Source: Acidimicrobiales bacterium | GTDB lineage: Bacteria > Actinomycetota > Acidimicrobiia > Acidimicrobiales > Poriferisodalaceae | Assembly (NCBI GenBank): GCA_041394185.1 | Contig: JAWKIQ010000003.1 | Span: 372,001-436,000 of the forward strand | Direction of reading: 5' to 3' | DNA length: 64,000 bases | Shown: in pieces, positions 34,877 to 43,092 of the stretch | Position numbering within the stretch: the stretch's first letter is position 1 | Layout of the letters: each line of letters begins with the position of its first letter | Position numbers and translations under genes: made by a program | The notes under the pieces: model-generated | Seen by the model: the letters and a program-made list of their open reading frames with translations, nothing else | Told to the model about the DNA's origin: nothing | Databases searched by the model: none

Positions 34877-35923
34877 TCAAACAGCGGTTGTGAAACCCTC
34901 GAAGGGCGAACCGATCGTCTTCAGGTCCTCGATCAGGTCAGGAGGCAGGGTGCTTGCCGGAGAGGGCGGGGTGGTCGGGTTGACCGCATCCACCAGTCCG
35001 CCGAATCTGGCGTCGATCGCAGCCTTGATCTCGTCGTGGCGACCCACCGCTGCGAACAGCCTCACGACGTCGTCGCTGACCTCGGCCGCGATCTGGTCCC
35101 AGTGGCCCGCCTTGGTCATGTCGAGAAGTTTGTGCCCCAGATCCTCGAGGCCATGCTGGGCCAGGACCGGCCAATAGGCCCGCGTCGACCCATAGAACGC
35201 CACCCGGTAGCGCACCCACTCGACGGCTTTGGCCACGTCCTCATCGGTGGCCCCGGTAGCCACGAAGCCACCGCCAGAAACTTCGAAGCTCTCGCGGTTG
35301 CGGTTGGTGCGCATCATTCCACGCTCGAGATTCGGCATGATCTGTTCGGCGATGTAGTCGCGGGTGCAGAATCCGTGCAGCGATACCCCATCGCAGGCCT
35401 CGCCAGCCAGCGCCAACATGTTGGGGCCAACTGCGGAGATCTTGATGGCCGGCGGGGCGCACTCGAGCGGCGCTGGCGAGAAGTTGGGTGTCATCAGGGT
35501 GAACGTGTAGTGCTCGCCCTGAAAGTCGAGCTTCTCGCCGGTCTGCCAGGTTCGCCAAATGGCCCTGATCGAGTTGATGTACTCGCGCATTCGTGGAGCT
35601 GGTGCTGTCCAGGGCGTCGAATAGCGCCGCTCGTTGTGGGCCTTTATCTGCGAGCCGATCCCCAGAACGAAACGACCATTCGAGGCCGCCTGAAGGTCCC
35701 AGGCAGCCTGGGCGCTCATCATCGGGCTACGGGGAAACGCTATGGCGACGCCGGTCTCGAGGGTCACCCTCGTGCTGTTCACCGCAGCGATGGCCAAGGA
35801 CAGGAACGGGTCGTGGGCGTTCTCGGCTGCCGACACACCGTCGAAGCCGCTGTCTTCTATGGCCTTTATGCGCCGCGGGACGGCTGCGAGGTCGCTGTTG
35901 TCGAGGCCTGCCTTGATTCGCAT
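34877..35923 (-). CDS. LLM-class F420-type oxidoreductase
   Basis: A 348-residue luciferase-like TIM-barrel enzyme: MRIKAGLDNSDLAAVPRRIK, SGFDGVSAAENAHDPFLSLA, LETGVAIAFPRSPMMSAQAA, GRFVLGIGSQIKAHNERRYS and a central IKISAVGPNMLALAGEACDG. F420 dependence is inferred from family. The substrate is unknown. The start ATG overlaps the 5' side of a -10-like TCTAAT, and the upstream TauE/SafE gene ends 8 nt before it. Confidence 0.85.
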   Translation of the reverse strand: MRIKAGLDNSDLAAVPRRIKAIEDSGFDGVSAAENAHDPFLSLAIAAVNSTRVTLETGVAIAFPRSPMMSAQAAWDLQAASNGRFVLGIGSQIKAHNERRYSTPWTAPAPRMREYINSIRAIWRTWQTGEKLDFQGEHYTFTLMTPNFSPAPLECAPPAIKISAVGPNMLALAGEACDGVSLHGFCTRDYIAEQIMPNLERGMMRTNRNRESFEVSGGGFVATGATDEDVAKAVEWVRYRVAFYGSTRAYWPVLAQHGLEDLGHKLLDMTKAGHWDQIAAEVSDDVVRLFAAVGRHDEIKAAIDARFGGLVDAVNPTTPPSPASTLPPDLIEDLKTIGSPFEGFTTAV

Positions 35924-35930
35924 GTGGCCG

Positions 35931-35936
35931 ATTAGA
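35931..35936 (-). promoter_or_regulatory. -10 element of the LLM gene at 35923
   Basis: TCTAAT (five of six matches to TATAAT) lies 7 nt before the ATG at 35923. It overlaps the stop of the upstream permease gene. Confidence 0.4.
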
Positions 35937-36594
35937 GCAGGGCGCGGGCCAACAGAACAATTGCCGACGCTGCCGACAGCGACAAGATGGCAGGACGCGT
36001 GTAGCCGCGATCGACGATGGGAATCAGGTAGCGGCTCAGCACGAAGCCGACCACCGCAGCGGGAACCAGAAGGGCTCCCCACTTCAGCTCGTAGAGGCCG
36101 AACTCGCCCGCGATGGCCAGGCCCACCAGCGTCATCGCCGTTCCGACCACGAAGAACCCACCCATCGAGCCACGTATCTGCTTGCCTTCGGCGCTTTGAA
36201 ACATCAGGGCCACGGGCGGCCCGCCGATACCTGCCGTGACGGCCCCAAAGCCCGAAACCGTTCCGGCAACGATCATGTTGGGCCTGGTGCGCCTGGGTGC
36301 CGTCGTGACCGACGAGATCACCACCATGGCCAAGACGGCCAGGGCTATGACGATGCGAAGCCCGCGGTCCGACAGGGCACCGATGACCAACGCACCAGCG
36401 ATCGTTCCGCCCACCCGTCCGATCAGTGCGTTGGAGACGGGCCCGAATTCGATGCCCTTTCGATCTCGGACCAGCATCATGACGTTCATGGCGCTGATGG
36501 CGAACAGTGATGCGCCGGGCACCAGCTCGGGGGCGAACAGGGCGATCATCGGCATTGCGATGAGGTTCGCGCCGAACCCGACCGAACTCTGCAC
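35932..36594 (-). CDS. TauE/SafE-family permease, start codon unclear
   Basis: Integral-membrane TSUP transporter with about seven helices, probably exporting sulfite or an organosulfonate. SSVGFGANLIAMPMIALF and GTVSGFGAVTAGIGGPPVAL are the duplicated family motifs. The first usable start is a GTG at 36594, but homology-like sequence continues upstream in frame (ELFTYLLAFAIVALGTSV). It has no ATG, GTG or TTG back to an in-frame stop. Translation may start at a CTG near 36640, or the start codon has been lost. Confidence 0.75.
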   Translation of the reverse strand: MQSSVGFGANLIAMPMIALFAPELVPGASLFAISAMNVMMLVRDRKGIEFGPVSNALIGRVGGTIAGALVIGALSDRGLRIVIALAVLAMVVISSVTTAPRRTRPNMIVAGTVSGFGAVTAGIGGPPVALMFQSAEGKQIRGSMGGFFVVGTAMTLVGLAIAGEFGLYELKWGALLVPAAVVGFVLSRYLIPIVDRGYTRPAILSLSAASAIVLLARALL

Positions 36595-36712
36595 CGATGT
36601 GCCCAGAGCAACGATGGCGAATGCGAGTAGGTAGGTGAACAGCTCGGCTCCAGCCTGTTGGTGGCCTGCCGATGCTAGACCCCGCCGACAAGCAAGCCGT
36701 GCAGCGATGACT

Positions 36713-36772
36713 TCACCCGCCTTTGTGATGCTTGCGGTGGCATGGTGCGCAGAGGGTTTGGAGTTGGTCGGT
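36713..36772 (-). pseudogene. HNH endonuclease, 3' remnant
   Basis: The 19-codon frame TDQLQTLCAPCHRKHHKGG plus stop is the zinc-binding C-terminal end of an HNH nuclease (CxxC with His residues). An in-frame TGA at 36775-36773 precedes it. HPLEPTN, the residues that normally come before this motif, lie in another frame. The rest of the gene is not identifiable. Confidence 0.5.
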
Positions 36773-37080
36773 TCAAGCGGATGGGCCTACGCCTATCCAG
36801 TCACGAACCGTGGACGGACAGACGGCGAGTTCTTGTGTTGTGTAGATCGCTGGTTCCACCGTTACGTTCCCCTCTTTGTTTCCCCTACTCGGTGTCGAAC
36901 AGGCTTTCGATCTGTGATCGAAAGCCTACTGAAGGGGTGGGACAGTCAACATTTGCACGGAGACACCACCTTGTGTGCCAGCGCTGACACGACCAGTAGC
37001 CACCACGCGTCCGCGGCGGCGTCGATCGGCTGCGCCCACCTCGGCCAGAGCGTGCCAGCCGCGCCGATAGCGTTCACCGC
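36773..37080. other. Gene-poor stretch with decayed sequence
   Basis: No intact gene is visible here. On the minus strand about 36840-36775 reads IYTTQELAVCPSTVRDWIGV, then GPSA and a stop, which resembles a helix-turn-helix tip and may belong to the HNH remnant. A long inverted repeat lies at 36901-36927. The GC content drops relative to the flanks. Confidence 0.4.
36895..36927. promoter_or_regulatory. LexA-like box overlapping a perfect hairpin
   Basis: TCGAACAGGCTTTCGA (36895-36910) matches the SOS box at 11 of 12 defined positions. It overlaps a 12-bp inverted repeat, AGGCTTTCGATC-TGT-GATCGAAAGCCT (36901-36927). It stands upstream of the HNH remnant on the minus strand and 150 bp before the dioxygenase gene on the plus strand. 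Confidence 0.4.
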
Positions 37081-37869
37081 ATGACGTCGCCCAGGATGCC
37101 CGCAGTGTTCGTAGGTCACGGCAGCCCGATGAATACCCTCGAGAACAACCGCTATACCGAGGCTTGGCGCGCGTTGGGCCAGTCGGTTCCGCGCCCCGAA
37201 GGCATCGTGATGGTCTCGGCGCACTGGTACATCGCCCACAGTGCGGTCACGGCGATGGATCAGCCACGGACGATCCACGACTTCTATGGCTTCCCGCCAG
37301 AGCTCTTCGCTTTCCAGTACCCGGCGCCAGGGGCGCCCGAGCTGGCTTCGCGTGTGGCCCAGCTGGCCGAACCGAACTGGGTGGGCCTCGATGCGGATCA
37401 GTGGGGTCTGGATCACGGGACCTGGTCGGTGCTGGCGCACGTCTTCCCCGAAGCAGACATCCCGGTGGTGCAGTTGTCGGTGGATGCATCCAAGACCATC
37501 GAGCAACACATGGCTCTTGGAGCGTCGCTGTCTCCGCTGCTCGACGAGGGCGTCATGGTCATGGCGAGCGGCAACGTCGTTCACAATCTGGGTGCACTCA
37601 ACCCGGCGCTGCGAGACGAGGCGTCCGAGTGGGCTCGCGCCTTCGACGCTGCGACGACACATGTAATGACCACCAACCCGGGAGATCTCGGCTCGGTGGT
37701 CACACATCCGGCCTTCGATCTGGCTGTGCCCACTCCAGATCACTTCCTGCCCCTCGCCTACATCGCGGGCATCGCCGATTCTGTCGGCGAAACAGCCCAG
37801 GTTCTGATCGAAGGCGGAGCGATGGGTTCGTTGACGATGACCAGCTATACGGTCGGCACCTTCAACTGA
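37081..37869 (+). CDS. ygiD: DODA-type extradiol dioxygenase (LigB superfamily)
   Basis: Non-heme iron or zinc dioxygenase of 262 residues, like E. coli YgiD (4,5-DOPA dioxygenase). Metal-ligand histidines are expected in FVGHGSPMN (H13) and MVSAHWY (H48), and MASGNVVHNLG and PTPDHFLPLAY complete the site. The natural substrate of most members is unknown. It is followed by an LLM oxidoreductase, perhaps in a catechol-related or small-molecule catabolic cluster. Confidence 0.88.
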   Translation: MTSPRMPAVFVGHGSPMNTLENNRYTEAWRALGQSVPRPEGIVMVSAHWYIAHSAVTAMDQPRTIHDFYGFPPELFAFQYPAPGAPELASRVAQLAEPNWVGLDADQWGLDHGTWSVLAHVFPEADIPVVQLSVDASKTIEQHMALGASLSPLLDEGVMVMASGNVVHNLGALNPALRDEASEWARAFDAATTHVMTTNPGDLGSVVTHPAFDLAVPTPDHFLPLAYIAGIADSVGETAQVLIEGGAMGSLTMTSYTVGTFN

Positions 37870-37890
37870 CACCAGGCGAGCGCCCTCGCA

Positions 37891-37896
37891 TAGCCT
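37891..37896 (+). promoter_or_regulatory. -10 element of the LLM gene at 37904
   Basis: TAGCCT lies 7 nt before the ATG at 37904, consistent with a leaderless transcript. Confidence 0.35.
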
Positions 37897-37903
37897 GCAG
37901 AAC

Positions 37904-39157
37904 ATGCAAAGACTCAAGTTCGGAGCCTTCCTCGCGCCCCACCACCTTCCGGGCGAGAGCCCGACCCTGCAACTGCAGCGCGACCTGGACCTGGTGACCC
38001 AGCTGGACCGATTGGGATACCACGAGTTCTGGTGCGGCGAGCACCACTCGACCGGTTGGGAGGTGATCGCTTCCCCGGAGATGTTCCTGGCGGGTGCGGC
38101 CATGCGCACCGGTCGCATCAAGCTCGGCACCGGTGTGGTCTCGCTGCCCTACCACCACCCGTTCAACGTGGCCCAGCGGATCGTTCAACTCGACCACATG
38201 AGCCAGGGACGCGCCCTGCTCGGCACCGGCCCAGGAGCCTTGCCCTCCGATGCACACACGTTTGGCATCGACCCGGTGGTCCTGCGAGATCGCCAGGATG
38301 AAGCCATCGGAGTCATCAAGCGACTGCTGGCAGGCGAGGAGCGCTTCAGCTACGAGTGCGAGTGGTTCACCCTGAACGACGCCAAGCTGCAGATTCTGCC
38401 CTTGCAAGAAGTGCTGCCCATGGCGACGGCCTCGATGATCAGCCCCTCGGGCATGACGCTCGCGGGCAAGTACGGCGACGGCGTTCTGTCGATCGGTTCC
38501 ATGTCGGACGAGGGTCTGGCGTCGCTGCCGTTGCAGTGGAGCTTCGCAGAGGAAGCAGCCGCCGAACACGGCCAGATCGTCGACCGCTCGAACTGGCGCA
38601 TCATGTTCAACTGGCACATCGCCGAGACGCGCGAGAAGGCGTTCGAGGAGGTCGAGTGGGGCCTCTTGCGCTGGCACAACGACTACACGGTCGGCACGCT
38701 CCAGCGTCCGGGCGTGCCCAAGTTCGACACCACCCGCGACGCCATCGAGGCCCTGGCCTTGGCCGAGGGCGCAGCGGCAGTCATCGGCACCCCCGACGAT
38801 CTCATCGAACGAATCCTCCAGATGGCCGAGGTCACTGGTGGTTTCGGTGTGGCGATCGGTTTCGTAAACGACTGGGCTTCGCCTGCGAACACCGCAAAGA
38901 GCTGGGACATGGTGGCCAGGTATGTGATTCCCGAGGTCAACGGCCAGCTCGAATCGATGCGCGAGTCGAACCAGTTCGTGATCGACCACCGCGAGTACTT
39001 CCAGCGAGCCCAGAAGGCCGTGCTGAACAAGATCAACGAGAACGCCAGGGCCGCCGAGGCCTTCCGGGCGGCGGGTGCCGGCGGTTCGGCCCCCATAGCG
39101 GCGCACTCGGGGCCGTCACGACAAGACGCGTCAGACGACGCTGCGAGCCAGGACTGA
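37904..39157 (+). CDS. LLM-class flavin/F420 oxidoreductase
   Basis: A 417-residue luciferase-like enzyme of the longer, alkane- or limonene-monooxygenase-like type: FGAFLAPHHLPGESPTLQLQ, GYHEFWCGEHHSTGWEVIAS, LGTGVVSLPYHHPFNVAQRI and a C-terminal NTAKSWDMVARYVIPEVNG. These blocks resemble FMN-dependent LLM monooxygenases more than short F420 enzymes, so the cofactor is uncertain. A limonene-epoxide-hydrolase-like gene lies 0.8 kb downstream, which suggests a shared pathway. Confidence 0.85.
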   Translation: MQRLKFGAFLAPHHLPGESPTLQLQRDLDLVTQLDRLGYHEFWCGEHHSTGWEVIASPEMFLAGAAMRTGRIKLGTGVVSLPYHHPFNVAQRIVQLDHMSQGRALLGTGPGALPSDAHTFGIDPVVLRDRQDEAIGVIKRLLAGEERFSYECEWFTLNDAKLQILPLQEVLPMATASMISPSGMTLAGKYGDGVLSIGSMSDEGLASLPLQWSFAEEAAAEHGQIVDRSNWRIMFNWHIAETREKAFEEVEWGLLRWHNDYTVGTLQRPGVPKFDTTRDAIEALALAEGAAAVIGTPDDLIERILQMAEVTGGFGVAIGFVNDWASPANTAKSWDMVARYVIPEVNGQLESMRESNQFVIDHREYFQRAQKAVLNKINENARAAEAFRAAGAGGSAPIAAHSGPSRQDASDDAASQD

Positions 39158-39165
39158 ACGGCGCA

Positions 39166-39957
39166 GTGCCCCGCACCGAGGTCCGCGGCGTCGAATTCGA
39201 GTGGAGCCGCTCGGGACAAGGCCCCACGACGATCTGGGGCCACGGGCTGCACGGGTCGCGCGATGTCGAGAACAGGTACGGCGTGATCGATCACGCCACG
39301 CTCGCCGACCACTTGGACCTTGTCAGGTACGACGCCAGAGGCCACGGTGAGTCGACGACCACGACCGAGCCTTCTACCTACTCGTGGGATCAAATGGCCC
39401 AGGACCAGCTGGCGCTGGCCGACGCGCTGGGTATCGGCACCTATGTCGCCGCAGGAGCGTCGCTGGGCACGGCCACGGCCATCCATGCTGCGGTGCTGGC
39501 CCCAGATCGGATAGCCAAGCTGGTCCTGGTGATACCGCCGACGGCATGGGAGACGCGGGCCCAGCAGGTCGATCTGTACGAACGTATGGCTCGAATCGCC
39601 GAAACCAAGGGAACCGAGCCTCTGATCCGTGCGCTCGACCAGGGCCCGGTGCCCGACCCGGTTGCTGACGATGCCGACTGGTTCGACAACAAGGTGAACA
39701 ACCTGCGCACGGTCGATCCTCAGCGTCTGGCAATTCGCCTGCGCGGCGCCGGCACCGCCGACCTGCCACCCAGAGAGCTGGTTGGCCGCATCGAAGCCCC
39801 AACCCTGATACTGGCCTGGTCGGGCGACAGCGGCCATCCCGTGGACACGGCAGAACAACTGCACGACCTGATCGCCCATTCGCAGATGGTCGTCAGCTCG
39901 ACGGCGGCCGACTATCGCACGTGGACCGCTCGCATGATCGAGTTCATCAACAGCTGA
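39166..39957 (+). CDS. Alpha/beta hydrolase
   Basis: A 263-residue alpha/beta-hydrolase, starting at a GTG 8 nt after the LLM gene. VRYDARGHGEST and GASLGTATAI are present (nucleophile in AGASLGT, a GxSxG elbow). The C-terminal segment SGDSGHPVDTAEQLHDL supplies a possible catalytic His. It could be an epoxide or ester hydrolase acting after the monooxygenase; the substrate is not determined. Confidence 0.8.
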   Translation: MPRTEVRGVEFEWSRSGQGPTTIWGHGLHGSRDVENRYGVIDHATLADHLDLVRYDARGHGESTTTTEPSTYSWDQMAQDQLALADALGIGTYVAAGASLGTATAIHAAVLAPDRIAKLVLVIPPTAWETRAQQVDLYERMARIAETKGTEPLIRALDQGPVPDPVADDADWFDNKVNNLRTVDPQRLAIRLRGAGTADLPPRELVGRIEAPTLILAWSGDSGHPVDTAEQLHDLIAHSQMVVSSTAADYRTWTARMIEFINS

Positions 39958-39959
39958 GC

Positions 39960-39965
39960 TAGGTT
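39960..39965 (+). promoter_or_regulatory. -10 element of the epoxide-hydrolase-like gene
   Basis: TAGGTT lies 6 nt before the ATG at 39972, the spacing expected for a leaderless transcript. Confidence 0.35.
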
Positions 39966-39971
39966 CGGCCC

Positions 39972-40358
39972 ATGACACCGAGCGAAGTGGTGAATGCGTT
40001 CATCAGCGCCATCGAGCGCAAAGACATTGCGGGCGCCGCGGCCCTGCTGGCCGAAGACGTCTCGTACGAGAACATGCCGACCAACCCGATCACAGGCAAG
40101 GCAGCAACCGTTGCCACGCTGGAGGCCTTTCTGGGCCCTGCCACCGAGGTCGACTGGCCGATCAAGCGCCAGCTCGCAGCTGGAAACACGGTCGTGAACG
40201 AACGGCTCGACCGCTTCAAGATCGGTGATGGCTGGCTCGAGTTGCCGGTGGCGGGAGTGTTCGAGGTAAACGAGGCGGGCCTGATAGTTCTTTGGCGCGA
40301 CTACTTCGACATGCCCACCTACATGAGCCAAATCGAGGCCCTCAGCTCCAAGCACTGA
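39972..40358 (+). CDS. Limonene-1,2-epoxide-hydrolase-like protein
   Basis: A 128-residue NTF2-like protein. The order NERLDRF (R78, D80) and WRDYFD (D110) matches the Arg-Asp-Asp triad of Rhodococcus limonene-1,2-epoxide hydrolase (R99, D101, D132). PTNPITGKAATVATLEAF is also family-like. It probably hydrates an epoxide made by the LLM enzyme upstream, although other SnoaL-like activities are possible. The stop overlaps the start of the VOC gene. Confidence 0.75.
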   Translation: MTPSEVVNAFISAIERKDIAGAAALLAEDVSYENMPTNPITGKAATVATLEAFLGPATEVDWPIKRQLAAGNTVVNERLDRFKIGDGWLELPVAGVFEVNEAGLIVLWRDYFDMPTYMSQIEALSSKH

Positions 40359-41098
40359 TGAACCAGCACCTCGAGATCGGCTGGCTGACGGCGTTCATCG
40401 ACCGGCCGGCGGCCACCTTCGATGCCTCGGTCGCGTTCTGGGCCGAGATCACGGCGTCCAGGCTGTCGGCCCCGCGAGGTGACAATCACGAGTTCGCGAC
40501 CCTGCTGCCACCGCAGGGCGACGCCTACCTGCGCGTTCAGCGGCTGGCCGAAGCCCCGCGTGTGCACCTCGACCTACACGTCCAAGACGTCAACGCGGCG
40601 AGGGACTTGGCCCAGCAGCATGGCGCAAAGACGATCGACTCTCGCGCTACGACCATCATGACCTCACCAGGCGGCTTCGTGTTCTGCCTTGTGACGCACC
40701 ACGGCGAGAGCTCGGTTCCGCCACCCGTCGCCGGTGTCCATCCGAGCCGCGTCAATCAACTGTCGATCGATATTCCGGCGAGCCTCTACGAGCGCGAGTC
40801 TGCCTTCTGGAGCGCTCTCACCGGCTGGAACCGCATCTCGTCAGACCACTACGACGAGTTCACCTTCCTGGATGGGGGGCCGCACCTGCCGCTCAGGGTT
40901 CTCCTGCAACGCCTCGGTGCGGACCATGTCGGCGACCGCGCCGAGGCGCACCTCGACATTGGCTGCGGACCTCACAAAGATGCCATGACCGAGGCCCACG
41001 CCGCGTTGGGCGCCACCGCTATGACGGTGGGCCAGCACTGGAACGTCATGAAAGACCCGTCGGGCAGCCTGTACTGCCTGACCAGTCGCGATCCCTGA
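40358..41098 (+). CDS. VOC-superfamily protein, two domains
   Basis: A 246-residue protein with two vicinal-oxygen-chelate (glyoxalase/bleomycin-resistance) domains, residues about 5-120 and 125-246. Each has the paired beta-alpha-beta pattern (WAEITASRLSAPRGDNHEFA; WSALTGWNRISSDHYDEFTF). The metal ligands are not clear enough to name a reaction. The ATG overlaps the previous stop (TGATG), so the gene belongs to the same operon. Confidence 0.75.
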   Translation: MNQHLEIGWLTAFIDRPAATFDASVAFWAEITASRLSAPRGDNHEFATLLPPQGDAYLRVQRLAEAPRVHLDLHVQDVNAARDLAQQHGAKTIDSRATTIMTSPGGFVFCLVTHHGESSVPPPVAGVHPSRVNQLSIDIPASLYERESAFWSALTGWNRISSDHYDEFTFLDGGPHLPLRVLLQRLGADHVGDRAEAHLDIGCGPHKDAMTEAHAALGATAMTVGQHWNVMKDPSGSLYCLTSRDP

Positions 41099-41104
41099 GC
41101 CCGT

Positions 41105-43033
41105 TCAGCGATCCAGCACGCCCTCACCCTCGATCCACCACCTCAACCTCGCTGGCTGCTCGCCGGCCGCCAGCGATGCGGTGGCGGTCTGTCCGTCGTA
41201 GGTCACGCGCTGGCGACCCATGGTGGCGTATCTGGAAGGGTCTCCGATCAGAGCCCGGCGACGCCCTCCCCGTTCCTCTATCGGGCAACAAACGAACAGC
41301 GCCCAGTCGCGCCGGCCCAACTCGACGTCGACGACCGTGTCTGGCGAAGCCTCTCCGTTTCGCCAGTCGTAGACCAGCATCTTGTGGTCGAGGACGAAGC
41401 GGTCGACGATGGCCGCATCAGTGTCTGCGGTGTGCAGAGCCAGCACGTAGAGCCAGTCGCCCGATCGTGCAGTCGCCCAACACAACCCATCAGGGTCAGA
41501 CCACGCCCTGAACATGCTCTGGTCGGCCAACGACATGGGGGCGTCTGGGCCCACGATCACCCCATCGGGGCGACAGATCCGCTCGACAATCGCCACATCG
41601 GTGCGCCCGATGCGATCGCCGATGCCGACCACCCCGGCCGACATCGCTGCCAGCAACGCCTCGACCTCACGATGGGGGTCGCCATCGATGGAGTCGGGCC
41701 CAGGCTCTGAGGTGAAGAAGCAGTCCTTGAAGGTGCGATGGCCCAAACCGGCGACCAGCTTGTTGACCGCCAGATACCAATGCCACAGGCGGGCCGGGTC
41801 TTGCGCATAGCGATAGTCGTCGCTGGTCCGCACCGCACCCACCCGAGGCAGAGCCGCAGCCGCGATCAGGTCGGCTGGAGTGGCCATGCACCAGATGAGA
41901 GCCATGTCGTGTTCGTCTGCCAACAGGTCCAGGGTCGACTGCCAGGCCCACGCCCGACCGGGGACACGACGCATCTCGCGCACCCCGAACCAAACGGGCA
42001 TCATCCAGTCGAGTTCGATGCACGTGGCCCCCCAACCCTTCGCATCGACAAACCACCGATCGAAGAAGCGTTGGTCGTGGGGATGAGCCAACCCCGTCTG
42101 CTCGTCGACCCACCAATCGCCCTGGTTCAGGTACGGCGACTTCGCACATATGTGCCGCGCGTGCAGAACCATGGGCAACCGGCCCATCCGTTCACCCAGA
42201 CCCTCTATGCCCAAGGGCAAGACATCGGGCCGCGGCACCCATTCGAGCATTCCGGTGGGCGGGACCTCGGCAAGGTAGCCAACCTCGGAGACGGGTCTGG
42301 CGATCTCGTGGGGGTAGAACCACGAGTCGAGTTCGACCGAGCCGATCGCCACCCCCAGTTGCCCGAGCTCGTCGAGCTTGCGCCCGATCGTCTCGGTGAT
42401 GTCGAGGTCGGGTTCGGTGCGATACCAATAGGCCGCCCCGTTGTCGGTCCAGTAGGACAGCTGCTCGAACACCGGATCGATGACTCTGGCGCCTTCGTGA
42501 ATCTGGCCCTCGTTCGCCAACTCTCCGAACCACTGCTCGAGCACCTCCGAGGCCGACGAGCCTCGGTAGATACCCAATGTGGTCGCAAACTCCTCGTCGA
42601 CCTCGTCGAGATCGCCATGCCATCCCCACACCAGGCTGTGCACGCCCTCGTCGTCTTGATCCACGGTGATGATCTGCTCATGGAACGAGTCGATCGGCGC
42701 TAGCAAACAGACCGCGCCGTCGCGACGCTGCAACAACACGGGCAGCATCGCCTTGGGCGACATGAGGTTTGGCGCAGGACGAAAGTCGATCGGCTGGCGT
42801 CTGGACCCCAGTACCGGCATTGCGAATTGGGTGAAGGCAAACCCCAATATCGAAACACCTTCGGCGAGGTCATCCAGATCGATGACGACGCGAACAGACG
42901 GCGTTGCGAAGCGGCCGCTGGCGATGCCGGAGATGGGCTCCTTGGCCGCCAACCTCAGACGGTCGCCCAGGTCGTCGAAGTGAACCGAGTCCGGCACCTC
43001 GGCGCGCACATCGAGCACGAAATGTGGATCCAC
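41105..43033 (-). CDS. Glycoside-hydrolase-like TIM-barrel protein
   Basis: A 642-residue protein with no signal peptide. A beta-rich N-terminal domain (about 1-185) is followed by a barrel with QLSYWTDNGAAYWYRTEPD, VAIGSVELDSWFYPHEIARP, GWGATCIELDWMMPVWFG and GAVRTSDDYRYAQDP. A C-terminal beta domain ends in RLRWWIEGEGVL. The ELD and SDD acidic pairs occupy places used for catalysis by GH31/GH36-type barrels, but I cannot fix the family. It starts at a GTG (43033). It lies beside a GH26-like secreted enzyme. Confidence 0.6.
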   Translation of the reverse strand: MDPHFVLDVRAEVPDSVHFDDLGDRLRLAAKEPISGIASGRFATPSVRVVIDLDDLAEGVSILGFAFTQFAMPVLGSRRQPIDFRPAPNLMSPKAMLPVLLQRRDGAVCLLAPIDSFHEQIITVDQDDEGVHSLVWGWHGDLDEVDEEFATTLGIYRGSSASEVLEQWFGELANEGQIHEGARVIDPVFEQLSYWTDNGAAYWYRTEPDLDITETIGRKLDELGQLGVAIGSVELDSWFYPHEIARPVSEVGYLAEVPPTGMLEWVPRPDVLPLGIEGLGERMGRLPMVLHARHICAKSPYLNQGDWWVDEQTGLAHPHDQRFFDRWFVDAKGWGATCIELDWMMPVWFGVREMRRVPGRAWAWQSTLDLLADEHDMALIWCMATPADLIAAAALPRVGAVRTSDDYRYAQDPARLWHWYLAVNKLVAGLGHRTFKDCFFTSEPGPDSIDGDPHREVEALLAAMSAGVVGIGDRIGRTDVAIVERICRPDGVIVGPDAPMSLADQSMFRAWSDPDGLCWATARSGDWLYVLALHTADTDAAIVDRFVLDHKMLVYDWRNGEASPDTVVDVELGRRDWALFVCCPIEERGGRRRALIGDPSRYATMGRQRVTYDGQTATASLAAGEQPARLRWWIEGEGVLDR

Positions 43034-43092
43034 ATCAGAAGTGTCTCACCACAGCCCCTCGACGGGGTAGACGGCCGCCCGATCGGATCGAA

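Noticed and set aside
36635..37084. A 149-codon plus-strand frame
   Set aside because: It overlaps the permease 5' region and the HNH remnant, shows no domain, and ends by overlapping the dioxygenase start.
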